In this document: positions 11,734 to 23,765 of the stretch, in pieces
Layout: every line of letters begins with the position of its first letter
Numbering within the stretch: the stretch's first letter is position 1
Source of the DNA: Phoronis australis
Taxonomy: Eukaryota > Phoronida > Phoronidae
DNA length: 55,501 nt
Direction of reading: 5' to 3'
NCBI GenBank assembly: GCA_002633005.1
Contig: NMRA01000011.1
Span: forward strand, 508,134 to 563,634
Translations under genes and position numbers: made by a program
The notes under the pieces: model-generated
What the model was told of the DNA's origin: nothing
The model's input: the letters and a program-made list of their open reading frames with translations, nothing else
Database searches by the model: none

Positions 11734-11819
11734 GTGAGTATAAGTTACTTACTAGGTTGATGCCGAAATAGTTTTTTTGCATTATTTATAAATTATTTTA
11801 CTGACTGTTTTGTTGTCAG

Positions 11820-12480
11820 TTTTTATGTGCCCAGGTTTATTACGTATAATTGTATGCATATTGCCATCATCTCTGTCTGGCATGTGCTCCCTCCTATATT
11901 TCCAAAACCCCTTGGAGGATCTTCATGAAAGTTGTCAGTTTTTCTTTGGAGCTAGATAACAGGTGACAACCATTGATTGTGGATCTGACTACCGCTGTGT
12001 CCCTAGTGGCCGTTATAGTATTTTATATTATTTTGTCTAATGTATCTTCGAACTTGCTTGACCGGATTGTCATAAAATTTGGCAAATGGGTGTCCATTAA
12101 GAAAACTGTAGTTCACTCTCATTTTTGAATGGTTTTTACCTATGTTGTCCACCTACTGGCTGTTTTCATTATTTACAATTCTGTTTTAGGTCCAACTTTC
12201 TGCCTGCCAATCCAATGAAAGAATCACAAAATTAGCAGGAGGACTGCTGACCTTGATTTTCATTTGGCACCTCCTAGTAGCAACTTTTTGCTTCCGTGGC
12301 CGGATTTTTCGAGAAATTTAGCAGATTTTTTATGCTCACATCTGTTTGGTCATTCTGTGCAGGCGTCAGTTTGTCTGGATGTCCGCTCAATATTGCAAAA
12401 GCACTAGTTGTATCTTGATAAAATTTGGCACAAGTGTGTAGTGCATAACTAGAACGGAATGTGCCACTTTTCAATCTGTG
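11820..12480 (+). repeat. 1-kb interspersed repeat family, copies 3-4 (fragments)
   Basis: A head-like section (GCATATTGCCATCATCTCTG) starts at about 11856. Typical internal phrases follow (TTGGCAAATGGGTGTC, GGCACCTCCTAGTAGC). A second head-like segment (TTATGCTCACATCTGTTTGG) appears at 12330. Confidence 0.55.
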
Positions 12481-12637
12481 TCTCCCCCACCATCCAGGCC
12501 AGGGGGCAGGCTTTTCAGTGTTCAGGAAAAGAATTTTTCCTGATGATATCTAGTGAACCCTGCCACCGAGTCATGTGACTACAATGCGCTGGAACTAGTC
12601 AACTCTTAGTTCCACGTCGTCTGCTCCCCGTGTTAGT

Positions 12638-12969
12638 CAGGGCTTGGAATTTTCAGCGGAAACGCGGATTTCCGCTTTTTTCAAATGTTCTGTCCGCGCA
12701 TTTTATTATATTTCCGCGTAAAAAAAAATCGGATTTGATATAAAATTTCCTTGGCAAATTTGTTGTTTACCGCGGCGTTGCCGACGACGTTCACCTCGAA
12801 AAGCGGAAGTTGCTCTTTATGTTTCGGAGGAACGTAAATTGTCAACATTGCCGGGGCATCTGGGATAGCGTGGTGGGATTTTCAATGGCGACTCGTGTGA
12901 TTGTAAACCGCGCATGCTTTGGGCCGTAAAAGTTTCCGCGTTATTTGCCGTTGGTCATTCCAAGCCCTG
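12638..12969. mobile_element. MITE with CAGGGCTTGGAA terminal inverted repeats
   Basis: Ends read CAGGGCTTGGAA and TTCCAAGCCCTG, exact inverted repeats. The flanks share GTTAGT (12632-12637 and 12970-12975), a possible eroded target-site duplication. The CAGGG-type end is usual for hAT elements. The interior is unusually CpG-rich with repeated TTTCCGCG and has no open frame of note. 332 bp, in the intron between hub 1 exons 3 and 4. Confidence 0.7.
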
Positions 12970-13129
12970 GTTAGTTTAGATAAGCCACATGTTATTGGGG
13001 GAAGAGCATTTCCCTATCATGTCTAAGGAACGAACTGACAGATTTCAAAGAAAGTTGACAGTGGTATGTGACCGACAAGTGTGTCAGCACCTGTCAATTT
13101 TCTGGTAATTTTAACAACCAGTTGATTTT

Positions 13130-13500
13130 CAGGCATATTCGACCTTTGCAGCACCTCCTAGTGGCTGTTTTCATCTCAATAAGGAGCTTTTTTGTTTCTT
13201 TGTAAGGAAGAGCATTTCAGAATCATATCTGGAAAACCAAATGTTAGATTTCAATGGAACTTGAGTCATAGGTATGTGAAGGCATGTTGCTAGCACCTGT
13301 CAATTTTCACCACCTAGTGTCCATCACCAGGGCGTTTGATATCACTTTAGTACCCTGTCTCTGGAGGTTTGAGGAGCGATATTTTAGTGAACTGAGAGTC
13401 TGATTTCAGTGAAACTTGACACAGAGCACTGGTCAAATTTCGGGTGGATTTATTTCACCTCTGCAACAGCCCCTAGTGGTCGTTTTAGTATCTACACTCG
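13130..13500 (+). repeat. 1-kb interspersed repeat family, fragment
   Basis: Contains GCACCTCCTAGTGGCTGTTTT, CACCACCTAGTGTCCATC and CAGCCCCTAGTGGTCGTTTT at roughly 140-bp steps, as in copy 1, but without recognisable ends. Confidence 0.5.
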
Positions 13501-14041
13501 AAATGACTAGGCGACATACTGAACCTTGTCTAGAGCAATAACCATATGTTGCTTCTTCTCAAGTCCATAAGTCACTTTTGCATGAGAAAGCATCAAGTTG
13601 ACCAGCATGTCAGGAGGCTGAGTCTAAATCTAAATTTGAAATGTCAACACAACCACTTGCAATCATAAGGACCAACTCGAGATATAGACCATTTTCCGTT
13701 ATGAAATCGGTCTCGAATCATCTCAGTCAAGTTTGGCTGGAGTTGATTTCATAACTTCTGAAGAACTAGTGTTTTAGACCAAGCTCTACAAGGTAGCATG
13801 TCATTTTATGCCACAAGCTTAGGATCATGCAATAACAATTTGATCTCCATATCCAGAAATCACTTCTCCTCTCAAGTAAAGAATAAGTCAAGATCAATGT
13901 TATAACATTAAGTCAACGGGAGTATACCAAAACTTGGTTTCTTGGACAAAACGCAGGTTTATAGCCGTTAGAAGGGAGTGGTTAAGTGTTTAGTCCACAG
14001 AGCAAGTAATTTGAACACCATTTAATCTTTTTTATTTCTAG

Positions 14042-14153
14042 AGATGGAATCCCTCGAACTATACAGTCGGAAGAGACAAGGGTTTGGGTCCGAAAGGAGG
14101 GACAGTGGATTAACGTTCACCTTCATCGCTCCGAGGTTACTCCCGCTGTTTAA
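14042..14153 (+). CDS. CAMK2: CaMKII hub cassette 1, terminal exon with stop
   Basis: Final hub exon. It reads [20 protein letters not shown] and continues [10 protein letters not shown], then a short tail EVTPAV and TAA at 14151-14153. SEETRVWxRRDGKWxxVHxHRSG is the hallmark C-terminal strand pair of the family; the arginines in TRVW and HRS align with Arg453 and Arg469 of CaMKII-alpha. The cassette encodes a complete hub of about 132 residues. A stop codon in this exon shows that the cassette is a transcript end. The first AATAAA I see downstream is at 16018-16023, so the 3' UTR end is uncertain. Confidence 0.92.
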
Positions 14154-14288
14154 TGGTGTCAACAGGGGAAGCAAATGCTTCTCATTTATGCCAGAGAGTG
14201 GAACAAGTAATCCCGAATCTCTTATGTAAAGAGATACAGTTAACGACGAGGTGGCCTGAGGCACAAAACACAAAAGTTTTCTTTAGAT

Positions 14289-14320
14289 AATTTGTGTGTG
14301 TGCGTGCGCGTGTGTGTGTG
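14289..14320 (+). repeat. GT microsatellite
   Basis: An imperfect run of GT/GC dinucleotides just beyond the stop of hub cassette 1, so in its likely 3' UTR. Confidence 0.85.
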
Positions 14321-17290
14321 CCCCACTCTGCACATAAGGTCTAGCAACGCCTCCCTGTGTGTAGAATCTCAGCAGGGTGGTGTATGCTTATTGTGATGAG
14401 GTGATCGCCATGGTTGCGACCTTTGAACTTGTTTGACTATTTGATACATCTCTTTGTTTATGTGTCCTTGTGATTGAGGAGATGTCAGGTGTTGATATAA
14501 TTGCTGTTATTGTAATCTTTTTGCTCTGAAATTCTGCAGTTGGATTTAAATCATTTTGGTAAATATTATCGTGCTTTTAGAGTGCAATACTCCGACACTG
14601 TGAATCAAACGTTAAACTGCTCAATTTTTCTGAATGTTAGTAAATCGATGTAATCAAAATTCTATTTGCGGGGTTTACCTCTTCGTTTCTGACCTCTGGA
14701 TTTTTTGAATGTCTTAATTAGGACTTGTAGTGACTTGTTGTGTTGCCGTACATTGGTTGTAGATTCTGTATTTGTGGCTATACAAACTGTCCTCGTGAAC
14801 ATCACAAAGAATTGACTGATTTACTTGTATAATGTTTGTGCAATGACTCCACTTTACTCTTGTAGAATGTTTGGTTCACATGTTGTGTAGGTTATCGAGT
14901 AAAACTGTGGTTAGTTGGTGTATCTGTGTGGTTATTGGTGATCATTTGAATAAGATGCAAAGTTTTTGTAACGTCAGTTGCTCCAGCATTTCAACTATGT
15001 TGTTGTTGTTGTTTGTTTGCTAAGGCTGCGTATCCTTATGGCACTTCTAGTGTTCAGCAGTTGATGATGTCTGGTAAATGCATTCCATCTGTATCCAGTC
15101 GAATACAAGACAAAACTAAAGGTGATGTGGTAAATATTCTTCAGTTTGGGAAAGTCTCTAAAATTGGGGACATGGAAATTCAAGCGGAAATAGAATTTTC
15201 TTGATTCTGAAGATGGGGGTTTTGGCTTTTGTGATATTTCTCAAAATTTGGACTCTGCATTTGTGTATCAACAGAGTCTGAAAATAGGCTTGACAGATCA
15301 TTGTCAGAAAAAGCTGTCAACACAAATTTGTCTTGCGTCTTCATAGTATGTACAATGAGGAGAATGATCTTTTGTCATTGGTAGTAATCCTTGAATTGAT
15401 TCTAAAATTTGGTGCAAGTTCTTACCTTGAGCAAAGTAATTAAATTTTTTGTGTCCCAAAATGGAGAATTTTCACAGTAGTGTCACTGGAGACAACTCGC
15501 TCGCTTTTTCTTCCACAACAAATGTCGGATTAGAATCTTGGTTCATTGAACTCCATTGCGGTGTCATAACTGTACCTTTTGTTTGTTAATATTACTGAAC
15601 TTGTCCATTTTGATATCCACAGTTTGGAAGAGCTGCAACATTCTTTCCTGGAAATGTATCGACACTTGGTGAAATTGGAGAATTAGACAAATGTAAAAAG
15701 ATGCTTGAAAAACCAGCAATTGTTTCTGTAAAAGTTTGATAATTTTGAGCTTCATTTAAGGTTTGTCTTGATGAAAACCGCATTTCGCCATCATTTAACA
15801 GTCTATGTTGAATTCTTAACCGAAGCACTTAAGGGTTTAAAAACATTACCGCTTTCATTGGATCTTGAGTTGTTGTTGAATAAGCAAGCAACTCGCGTCA
15901 AAGGCAAAGCACATATGGGCCATTTTCGAGTCAGCAGCTTTAGGGTTGTTCAACCACATTAAACTGATACCTTTTATGGAATAGCTGATGTTTTTGGGTG
16001 TTCTTGTTGGTAGCAAAAATAAAGTGAGACCGATTTTATGTTGAAGGTCCAATTTGGTGTGGCTTTGTAGCTATATAAACAGGGTGACATGCAGCTTTAA
16101 ATATATTGAATGTTATTCAGAGTCTTGTCAGCTCTCCTAGCCAGGTCCACTTGTGTCAGGCTGTGTGGTAAGTGGTTTATTATAGCAGTTAAGTTTATAC
16201 AAAAATGTAACATTTGAGGCTTAGAGATATTAAATAGGCTCGATTCATACAAATGATATGTATAGATAGTTATTTTGTAAAGGTCTATCTTCTGAAGCTA
16301 GAAATGGTATTACCTAACCTCTGTGTTGGGGAAGTTTGGCTTATGATCATGTCGGCCTAATCAAACATGTTGTTATGGTTTTGGTTGTAGTTTAGTGCCT
16401 GCCAGTTTCTTCTGAGTTGGAAATGGGATATAAATTTACATAAAGTACTAAAGTTTGACTTGCTTGTGCCTGGACCTGCGATCTTGTGTGGAGTGGTTCA
16501 CGGCTGTTTTTTCGAATACTTTGTAGTTGATAGCTCTTGTTGTTTTTTATGTTTCAAACATATATGAACTCCAATGTGTTTGTATTGGTTTGGGGGCATT
16601 CTTGAGGCTTGTTGATCAAAAATTGAAGCGTTAAAACCTCCACTGCACACTTTTTACAACTTTGGCCTACACTATATAATTATGGTAACATATCACCAAT
16701 CTGGGACACAATACAACGAACAAGTGAAATTTTATTTTTGAAGTCTTTCCATGAAAATACCTTGCACCAACTTACTATATCATTCTAAGTTCTTCATCCT
16801 GTTTACCTGTAGGAAAGGTCTGGGATATGGCATTCCTAAGACTGTTAGAAGCCTTCAAAAATAAAAAGTCAATCTTGACAGTTGTTTGTTTTAAATTGGT
16901 GGGAATTTACCGTAATTTAATTCCACATTAGTTTTTTTGGCACCATGAATGCTGTAGATGTAATTGTGAATACTTCTCCCTTTGATTTAATTTTGATTTC
17001 TAACCACTTGTTGAGCTGATCTAGGGATTAGTTGCTATCTGATCACTTTGTGAAAGTCCAACCACCTTCATGTTGATATGTACTGACTAATCATTTCACT
17101 GACTAAGCAGTATTTATTGACTAATTACTCTTTTCTTATTGTGATACTAGTGTAGAAATCGTGCTTCTCACTGTGATTCTTAAGTACTTTAGACTCTTGA
17201 ATTTGTGTAACTTTCTGACGTTTACTTGATCAATAAAATATTCAATTTGTAAGTTCACAGTCACCAGGTGCTATACCAGACCTGAGAACA

Positions 17291-17400
17291 ATGGGCAAAG
17301 ACCTAATACCATTTCGCCAGTCTTTTGCTGCTCCCCCGGCCATGGATCCCAAATTTCAGATTCAAAGGAAAACCGGCAGAGGCAGTCGCAAGAAACTTGG
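17291..17400 (+). CDS. Possible small exon, unrecognised
   Basis: Reads MGKDLIPFRQSFAAPP then AMDPKFQIQRKTGRGSRKKL. The ATG has a favourable context (A at -3, G at +4). A donor-like GTACCT follows at 17401; without splicing the frame runs on about 17 codons to TAA. The frame is also open upstream of the ATG back to a possible acceptor CACCAG near 17268. The two-base overhang at 17400 would fit exon 2, not exon 1, of a hub cassette. No family recognised; it may be a chance frame. Confidence 0.25.
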
Positions 17401-17944
17401 GTACCTTTATTCCTACAAAATTTCATCAGAAATGGTCACTTTTAAGACCTAAAAACATTAAGCTGTAGGGAATAATTTTGACCTTTAAGTGTAACTTGCA
17501 CGCTAATTCCATATCTCTAATTGCTTGGTCAAATTAGTTAGAACCACTGCATATAGTGACTATGTGCATAACAAGCAGGTTAAAAATTGCCAAATGTGTT
17601 TAAGAACGAGTTTTGTGTCGAAAATGATGTGCCGTAATCACTCAACTGTGTCCAGCAAGTATCGTGGCGTGGTGTCGGGGATTAACACACTGCATTATGC
17701 GGGCTGTTAAGTGAGCCCCCGAGGTACCTCATTGGTACCAAGGTCACCTATTTGCAGAACTTTTTTCACATTTACAAGTTGTCAATGAATACAACTGCAC
17801 TTTGTTTAGCGTACATGATGTTCAAATAGCATTCAATGTGTCGTTTAGTTCCTGCTATACCTAAGCGTGGTTAGGACCATGCTAATACATCTTTAAGGGT
17901 GCGATAAAGATATACTGCCAAAACCATTCTTGAGGTGATGCAAA

Positions 17945-18610
17945 GATAAGGCAATCCCAGAACAGAACCTTGCTGGACGCCATTTGTAAATTGTTACCTG
18001 CGTATTTATACAATTTGACGATGAAATGAATTGTCGTTTGCAAATATATGAAATAACGAAAGTCCCAGAACAGAACCTTGCGGGACGCCTTTTTTACATT
18101 TAACCATTTTGTTTTTCAAAGAGAAGACCCTGGGACATTGTTTTCGGTCAGATACGTATGACGGAAGTGAATTTGAAACTATAGGGGAAATGCTGAACGC
18201 AATCCACTTAAAAATCAAAAGTTTGTGTGACAGACAATCAAAACCTTTGGGTAAATCAATCAATAAACAACTTGCTGACTCACTATTGTTTAATTTTTTC
18301 TTAACACTTTCGAGGAGTCAAATTAGGGCGTATTTTCTTGTCAACCATAACCCGGCCGAAAGGCGCATAGGTTTTCAGATATTTTTTGAAGACAGTTTTT
18401 CGTACAATGGGCGTCGAGAATTTGATTTGTCGAGAGACGAATGCTGATAGGTCTGTAAGGGCAGAGCCAAGGTTTTGAAAACGAGTAATCGCACTTGTTG
18501 ATGGAGAGTACTGAGATAGCCTGAGATGTCATTGCATTCAGTTGGGATGTAATTAAATCTGGGGTCAGAGAGTGCACTTGGAAAAGACATGTAGCTCCAC
18601 CGGAAGTTTC
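17945..18610 (-). pseudogene. Non-LTR reverse transcriptase relic
   Basis: Minus-strand fragments read YRPISI and FRPGYG, then DLPKGFDCLSHKLLI, YVSDRKQ and GVPQGSVLGLSLFHIF, in the order found in the fingers and palm of CR1/L2/Jockey-type reverse transcriptases. At least one frameshift and stop separates the parts, and the downstream YADD region is absent. The GVPQGSVLG-coding stretch occurs twice (18064-18090 and, slightly changed, 17958-17983), showing a small internal duplication. Dead, 5'- and 3'-truncated. Confidence 0.8.
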
Positions 18611-18794
18611 AAAAAACAATCAATGCAATCGTGGCCTGTTACCAAAAATATACTACAGGCCGCAGGGAATCGTGTTCCGACTTTTTTTCTTATTTTTTAG
18701 TCCACCGATAGATTTTGCGAACAGGAAGTACACGTCCTCGGCCCCCGCAACTTTCCGGCCGCTTGTGCAAACAGTCGTGCTTTGCCCAATTCCC

Positions 18795-18846
18795 CGAGGC
18801 AACACTGTTGCCCCCCCCCCTTATGTTATCCTAGATCCGTCACTGT
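18795..18846. repeat. Possible transposon-end fragment
   Basis: A run of C's followed by TTATGTTATCCTAGATCCGT and CACT. Similar ends (AGTGRYGGATMTAGG in the other orientation) occur near 45293. Confidence 0.35.
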
Positions 18847-20629
18847 TTAATGTCATGGAAAGCGACGACATTTCACAAGTCAGCTCAAAATAGTTTTGCA
18901 AAGGGACAGTTTACGAGCACGACAGGAAAGGTGACAAAGTTTAATGAAGCCCGATTACTGAAGCCGAACTGAAATGATCGATTAAGGAACCAAGAAACTT
19001 GTCTAAATTCGTAACATCGTATCTTAGAAATGGTTGATTGGATTAATGAAACTTTCAGAAACTTTGCTTGATGCACAGTTCTTCAAGACACCGTTGGGGA
19101 TTGTATTTTTAAATACTCTTTAAAAGGTGTTCCACTTTTTCATGAGGGGCGATCAAACTGAACTCGGCGTTGATAAATTTTATGAAGGAAATTCTTAACT
19201 CGCGGTATAAAACAAAGATGAAATATCTCGGAAAACTTTTTAAGGTTAAAACAGTGTTCTGAATATCTCATCTGTAACATTTTTATCAAATAAATTTGAT
19301 CATGTTTTTGGTGCCGTTGTTTTACTTCTTTTTTGCTTAATTTTACTAAAAAGACATGGTCATGTTTCCCAATTAGCGGCAGGTTTGTACAAAGTCATAA
19401 ATTAAATTCTACAGACTTTCTAGTATCACAAAATATCCACTTTTCTTGAGTTAAAGTCTATGGTTTTGTGCATATCTAGCTGAATGCGCGGGCCTGTAGA
19501 TAAGGTCCTTCCAGATAACAGGTTCAGTTTCCTCTGTGCGATTCACCAAGTGGTGGTCCGGTGACACACCGCTAGGGAGCGCGCACTCTTGTAGTCTTGA
19601 TCGTGCACAAGAGCAACAGGTGAGGCGTGTACAGCGAAGCCTGGGGCGCGAACCCGAGAAGAAGTCGTGATGCAGAGTGAGTATGAGCTACAACTAAAGA
19701 GTACTGAGCTTTGCTTACACGAACCCATTTGTGCTACAATGTGTATGTACATGATAAATGGCAATGGTCAAATACGTAGCTCGGTCCTCTTGTCCTTGGT
19801 CAATGTTGTCGGATTTCAGACAATCTGTGCACACGCACCTTTGTCCTTTGGCTTTGATCAGCCGCTCGTCATGACTACACTAACGGCGAGCTTCTGATGA
19901 AAGTGCCTGTGATCAGTTCGGGTCGGGGAGCCACTAAAACTGACGTTAACCACCGCAACGCCGCGCCACCGGGCCGTCAATGTGTGCTGGTTGCATTATA
20001 GGGGGAAGCGCTACGTAGGCCGAAAACCAATGTATGTCGTAGCTTACATCCTTATCACCTAGCTTACATCCTGATGCCGACGAGCTGTAGTGTATGGAGC
20101 ACTATGGAGCGAATGTAATGGCCTTTGTAATGGCCTTTGCCACTACGTTCGACTTTTGCCACTCTGATATTTACTACGTTTGTTTGTACATATATTTATG
20201 CAAGTTATTTTGCAATATAGTATCCTTCCCTACCTGCCAGTTGTTTGGTTTGTTGTTCCTACTCCACGCTGATGTATACATGTATAGTAAACGTTTTACT
20301 TGTTGACTTCACTTACTTTGCGCACAGCATTGCGTTGGGTTGCTTATGACATAGGCTTTGGCTGGCCTATTTTCGCTGGTTCAGTTGAGACAGTATGAGT
20401 AAACAAGTTATGTTTAATTATCTTCCTAGAAATCTCAAGAACCAGAACAATCATACCATGAAGTGGGTTGTTCTGACAAAGTTAATTTCTGGCATAGCGC
20501 CAGTAGACATAGCAGGGCTGAGTCTGTTGCATAACAAGTCTATGATAGCAGTAGTATTAGTAAGGCCCATTCATGGAGTTACCAGCTAAATCAACTAAGC
20601 AGCTTGCTTTTGCATGAAAGAACTTACGT

Positions 20630-20960
20630 TGGCAACCTCACTGGTCAAGATTGGGCAACTCGACTGGTTTGCGCTCCTCAAAATCTGCAATGTTCAAAAA
20701 CACCATGCAGTTTTAGGCAATTACATCCCCCTGTGGATGCCACAGGCTGCTGATGACTGTTATCTAAATAATCAGACCAATCAGAATCATACTGGGGGCA
20801 ACAATAGCCGAGTACTTTACAAATTTTAGTTTTGAAAGTTTTTTAATAGCACATTTGAATAGTTCATGAAAAGTACATGTGGTTAGATTTTCGAATTTTG
20901 AAAATCGGACAAGAAATTTGACTTTTGGGAACCTAAAACTTTTGAACAATGTTGTCAGTA
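20630..20960 (+). repeat. Flank shared with region before hub 3 (copy A)
   Basis: Shares ordered blocks with 30350-30660: ACTGGTTTGCGC, CACCATGC, TTTTGAAAGTTT, AATAGCAC, TTTGAATAG, GAATTTTGAAAATYGGACAA and AACCTAAAAC. It lies 230-560 bp upstream of hub 2 exon 1 and marks duplication of non-coding flanking DNA along with the cassette. Confidence 0.65.
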
Positions 20961-21192
20961 TCATGGTTATCATTAATTTTGTTGGGTTTGCAACATAATT
21001 GAGCCAATTACCGAACCAGTTTTTTAAAGTTGCAGAACAAGCTGAGACCTGCTGTCATATGGCATGATAGCCTTGTCATAGACCTGTGTGTAGGAGTGAG
21101 TTCATCAACTCTTGGTGCCATATGTGACATGTGATTAATGGCAAAGATAATAAAATCTTTGTTGATGGTCAGTGCTGTGGCTCTCTTTGTAG

Positions 21193-21271
21193 GTAGTCGC
21201 ATGCAAGAGATCATTCAAGCCACAGAGCAGCTCCTAAACTACATTTCTAAGGGAGACTATGATGGTTATGT
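21193..21271 (+). CDS. CAMK2: CaMKII hub cassette 2, exon 1
   Basis: Second copy of the hub start: SRMQEIIQATEQLLNYISKG then DYDGYV. The exon is 79 bp rather than 76 because of one extra codon at the acceptor (Ser-Ser-Arg), and the usual Lys of RKQ is Met. Acceptor CTTTGTAG, donor GTAAGTG. Phase is identical to cassette 1 (two leading bases, two trailing bases), so the linker exons can splice directly here. A closer downstream AG would put the frame out, which fixes the acceptor. Confidence 0.92.
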
Positions 21272-22691
21272 GTAAGTGAAATTTATTGCATTATTCTGTG
21301 TTGTAGCTGCCGTCAGTATAATGATCTTATCATATACAACAGAACCTTGGAACTCAGTAGTGGCCAAGTGCACTAACTTTCAGATCAGTTCTTGGATTTC
21401 ACTTAACTTGCTCATTAAGGTTGATTGACTTAAGTTGAGGTTGACTGGCTCAACTTGGGGTTGACTGGCTCAACTTTAGGACAAAGTCTCTGTTAGCACT
21501 TGCGGATTCAGGAGTGTTCTCCACTTCTCAAAATTAAAGCAGCGCTGTGCCCTGTTAGAGCAGTGCATCGAGAACCCAGTAGTTACGGGAAGTGAGACTA
21601 GTGAAGTCGTGGGAATTGAGACTTGTCACGTGTCCTTGGGAAGTGACTGCATGGCAGGCGCTTTCTACTCGCTTGATTAATATGTCATTTTTAAGTTTTG
21701 CATCCAGTTAAGTAAAATTGAAAAGCCAAAATTAACAGAGAACAATGATAATAGTTAGGCCAGATTCTTGTAGCTCTGGGATTTATTTAAAGCACTTTGA
21801 AAAAGTATTACCTGGCTATTGATCTGGTCAATCTTAATCCTTTTCAAATTCGCGGGAGCATAGAATGGGTGTAACAGTTGTAGGAGCTCTACTATCCATC
21901 CAAACTGATAATTTAGTAAAAAACAAGTTCTAAATTGTCACTGTGGTTACCTGAATCTCAAAACTCCAATACCTGTAATTTTTTTAAAACTGTCGCGTGA
22001 CTGTGCATTCATTTGGTATTCCTAATTTCTGCGTCCAAATTGTGCCATGACAGTGACAGTTAGGTCATCACTAAACATCCAAATTACACGATCACACCTT
22101 TGTTTACCTACATATATTGAAAAGAGGGGCATCAAATTGTTCTTTGTGGACCCTTGCTAACCAATTCTGTATTTCTGTCACCTTCCTGTGGGTGGCAGCA
22201 CCTTCAAATGCATACTAATGAGTAGAACTTGAAGTAATTTGCTACTTTCATTACCAAAGATCAATTTTCATATTTTATAGTAGACCTTGATGATTATAGA
22301 ATTTCACTATCCGATGAAAAGCAGTGTACAGATGTTGGTTATCATACAATTTTTTTCATCAATAGTGATTTTTACAGAGATCACCCTTTTTTCCACCATT
22401 TTTTCACAAACATGATTTTTTCTCACAAAACTTTGCAAATTCAGTTTCTTCAGTATATTAGCTACATTCTATGAAAAAATGAAAGTCCTTATGTTTGAGG
22501 GCCAACCTCATGGGTAAAGGTCTTAAAGAAAATCCCAGGTGCGCCTTTGTCACTAATAACGAAGACAGAATTTGCAAGTTTCCCACTAAAAGTGTACAAC
22601 TTTCTGAGAAATATGGTCTTCTACGTGGAAAATCGTGATTTCTAAAAAAAAATTTGGATATTAAGATTGGTGATCTTTTGTTTATCTTTAG
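21272..22691 (+). other. Intron within hub cassette 2
   Basis: No exon or element recognised, except a two- to three-unit repeat of TTGACTGGCTCAACTT at 21423-21480. Confidence 0.5.
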
Positions 22692-22786
22692 CAAGATGGT
22701 GGACCCTCATCTGACCTGTTTTGAACCAGAGACTTGTGGGCACCTGGTGGAAGGCATGGAGTTTCACAAGTTCTACTTCAACAACA
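22692..22786 (+). CDS. CAMK2: CaMKII hub cassette 2, exon 2
   Basis: Reads [18 protein letters not shown] then [13 protein letters not shown]. It is 95 bp, the same length and phase as its counterparts. Acceptor TATCTTTAG, donor GTTAGT. Keeps the pocket histidine in FHKF and the two cysteines seen in cassette 1. The [11 protein letters not shown] segment is the closest of the three to the vertebrate sequence. Confidence 0.93.
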
Positions 22787-23207
22787 GTTAGTACTAGAGA
22801 ATGATTTGTTGAATTGCTGGAGTATAGTGAGATTTGTAATTGTTACGAAATTTCGTGCTCAAATTCTGTCTAGCTAGTCGGTGAAAAATATGTAAATGAC
22901 GTGTTTTGCTGGTAGCACAATGGGAGTGGTGTCTTGAGTAGGGGAAGAGCCAGGCAATGAATCACAATAAGATCACATGTATTTCACAGAAAAGTATTCA
23001 AATGGGACTTGACTGAATAGTGTTACCATAGCAGCAGTCAATAATTGTTGTCTTAGTAATATTGACTGATGGTAAGTTTAAAACTTCTTAATCTGCCAAG
23101 TCATATAACAAGAGGCATCATTACTTTACATGTCTGTCATTTGCATCTGGGGTTACATTGGTCTTTATGTTAATGGTAACTTATGTTAGCTGCTGCTTTC
23201 TCTGACG

Positions 23208-23500
23208 CTGTTGTCTAGATCGTGCTGCCTTGTTCTATTCCAGTCACCTCTAATCTATGTCATGCTACCTTCGCCTACTTCTGTCAACTGTAGTCTAGGT
23301 CATGCTATCTTGGTCAACTCTAGACTAGATGATGTTTCCTTGGTCTATTTCAGTCACCTGTTATCTAGATCATACTATCTAGGTCTATTCCAGTCAACTC
23401 TAGTCTAGATGATGTTTCCTTGTCCTATCAATGGGTGACATCATTTTCCATACATTTCACCTGTAGTCTAGATCATGCTACGGTACCTTGGTCTACTCTA
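23208..23500 (+). repeat. Degenerate minisatellite, about 45-bp unit
   Basis: Repeated phrases GTCTAGATCATGCTA, TTGGTCTATTCCAGTCA and AACTCTAGTCTAGATGATG. In the intron between hub 2 exons 2 and 3. Confidence 0.7.
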
Positions 23501-23765
23501 GTCACTTGTGGGTACTCATCCATTAAAGACACAACGAGCTGAAACCATGCTGAAATGATTAAAATGGCCTTAAAAATAATCCACTTGAGATCATGCTCTG
23601 CATGTTAAATGATATGTCGTGGCAAGGCGACTTTGCTTTCAAGCAATAACGAAGCAGAAATCATGTGTAATTTAGCTAGTATATAGGGAGTAATTTAACT
23701 AATGAAATTTTCTTCTTTATATCCACTTGAACAAAAACAAAGATTACATGTTTGAATGAATTTTT

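Larger units (their letters stand above)
14154..21192 (+). other. Interval between hub cassettes 1 and 2
   Basis: Seven kilobases that hold the probable 3' UTR of cassette 1 (AATAAA at 16018 and 17232), a small open reading frame at 17291, a reverse-transcriptase relic at 17945-18610, a transposon-end-like string near 18795-18846, and near 20630-20960 a stretch also found before cassette 3. No conserved gene recognised. Confidence 0.5.
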
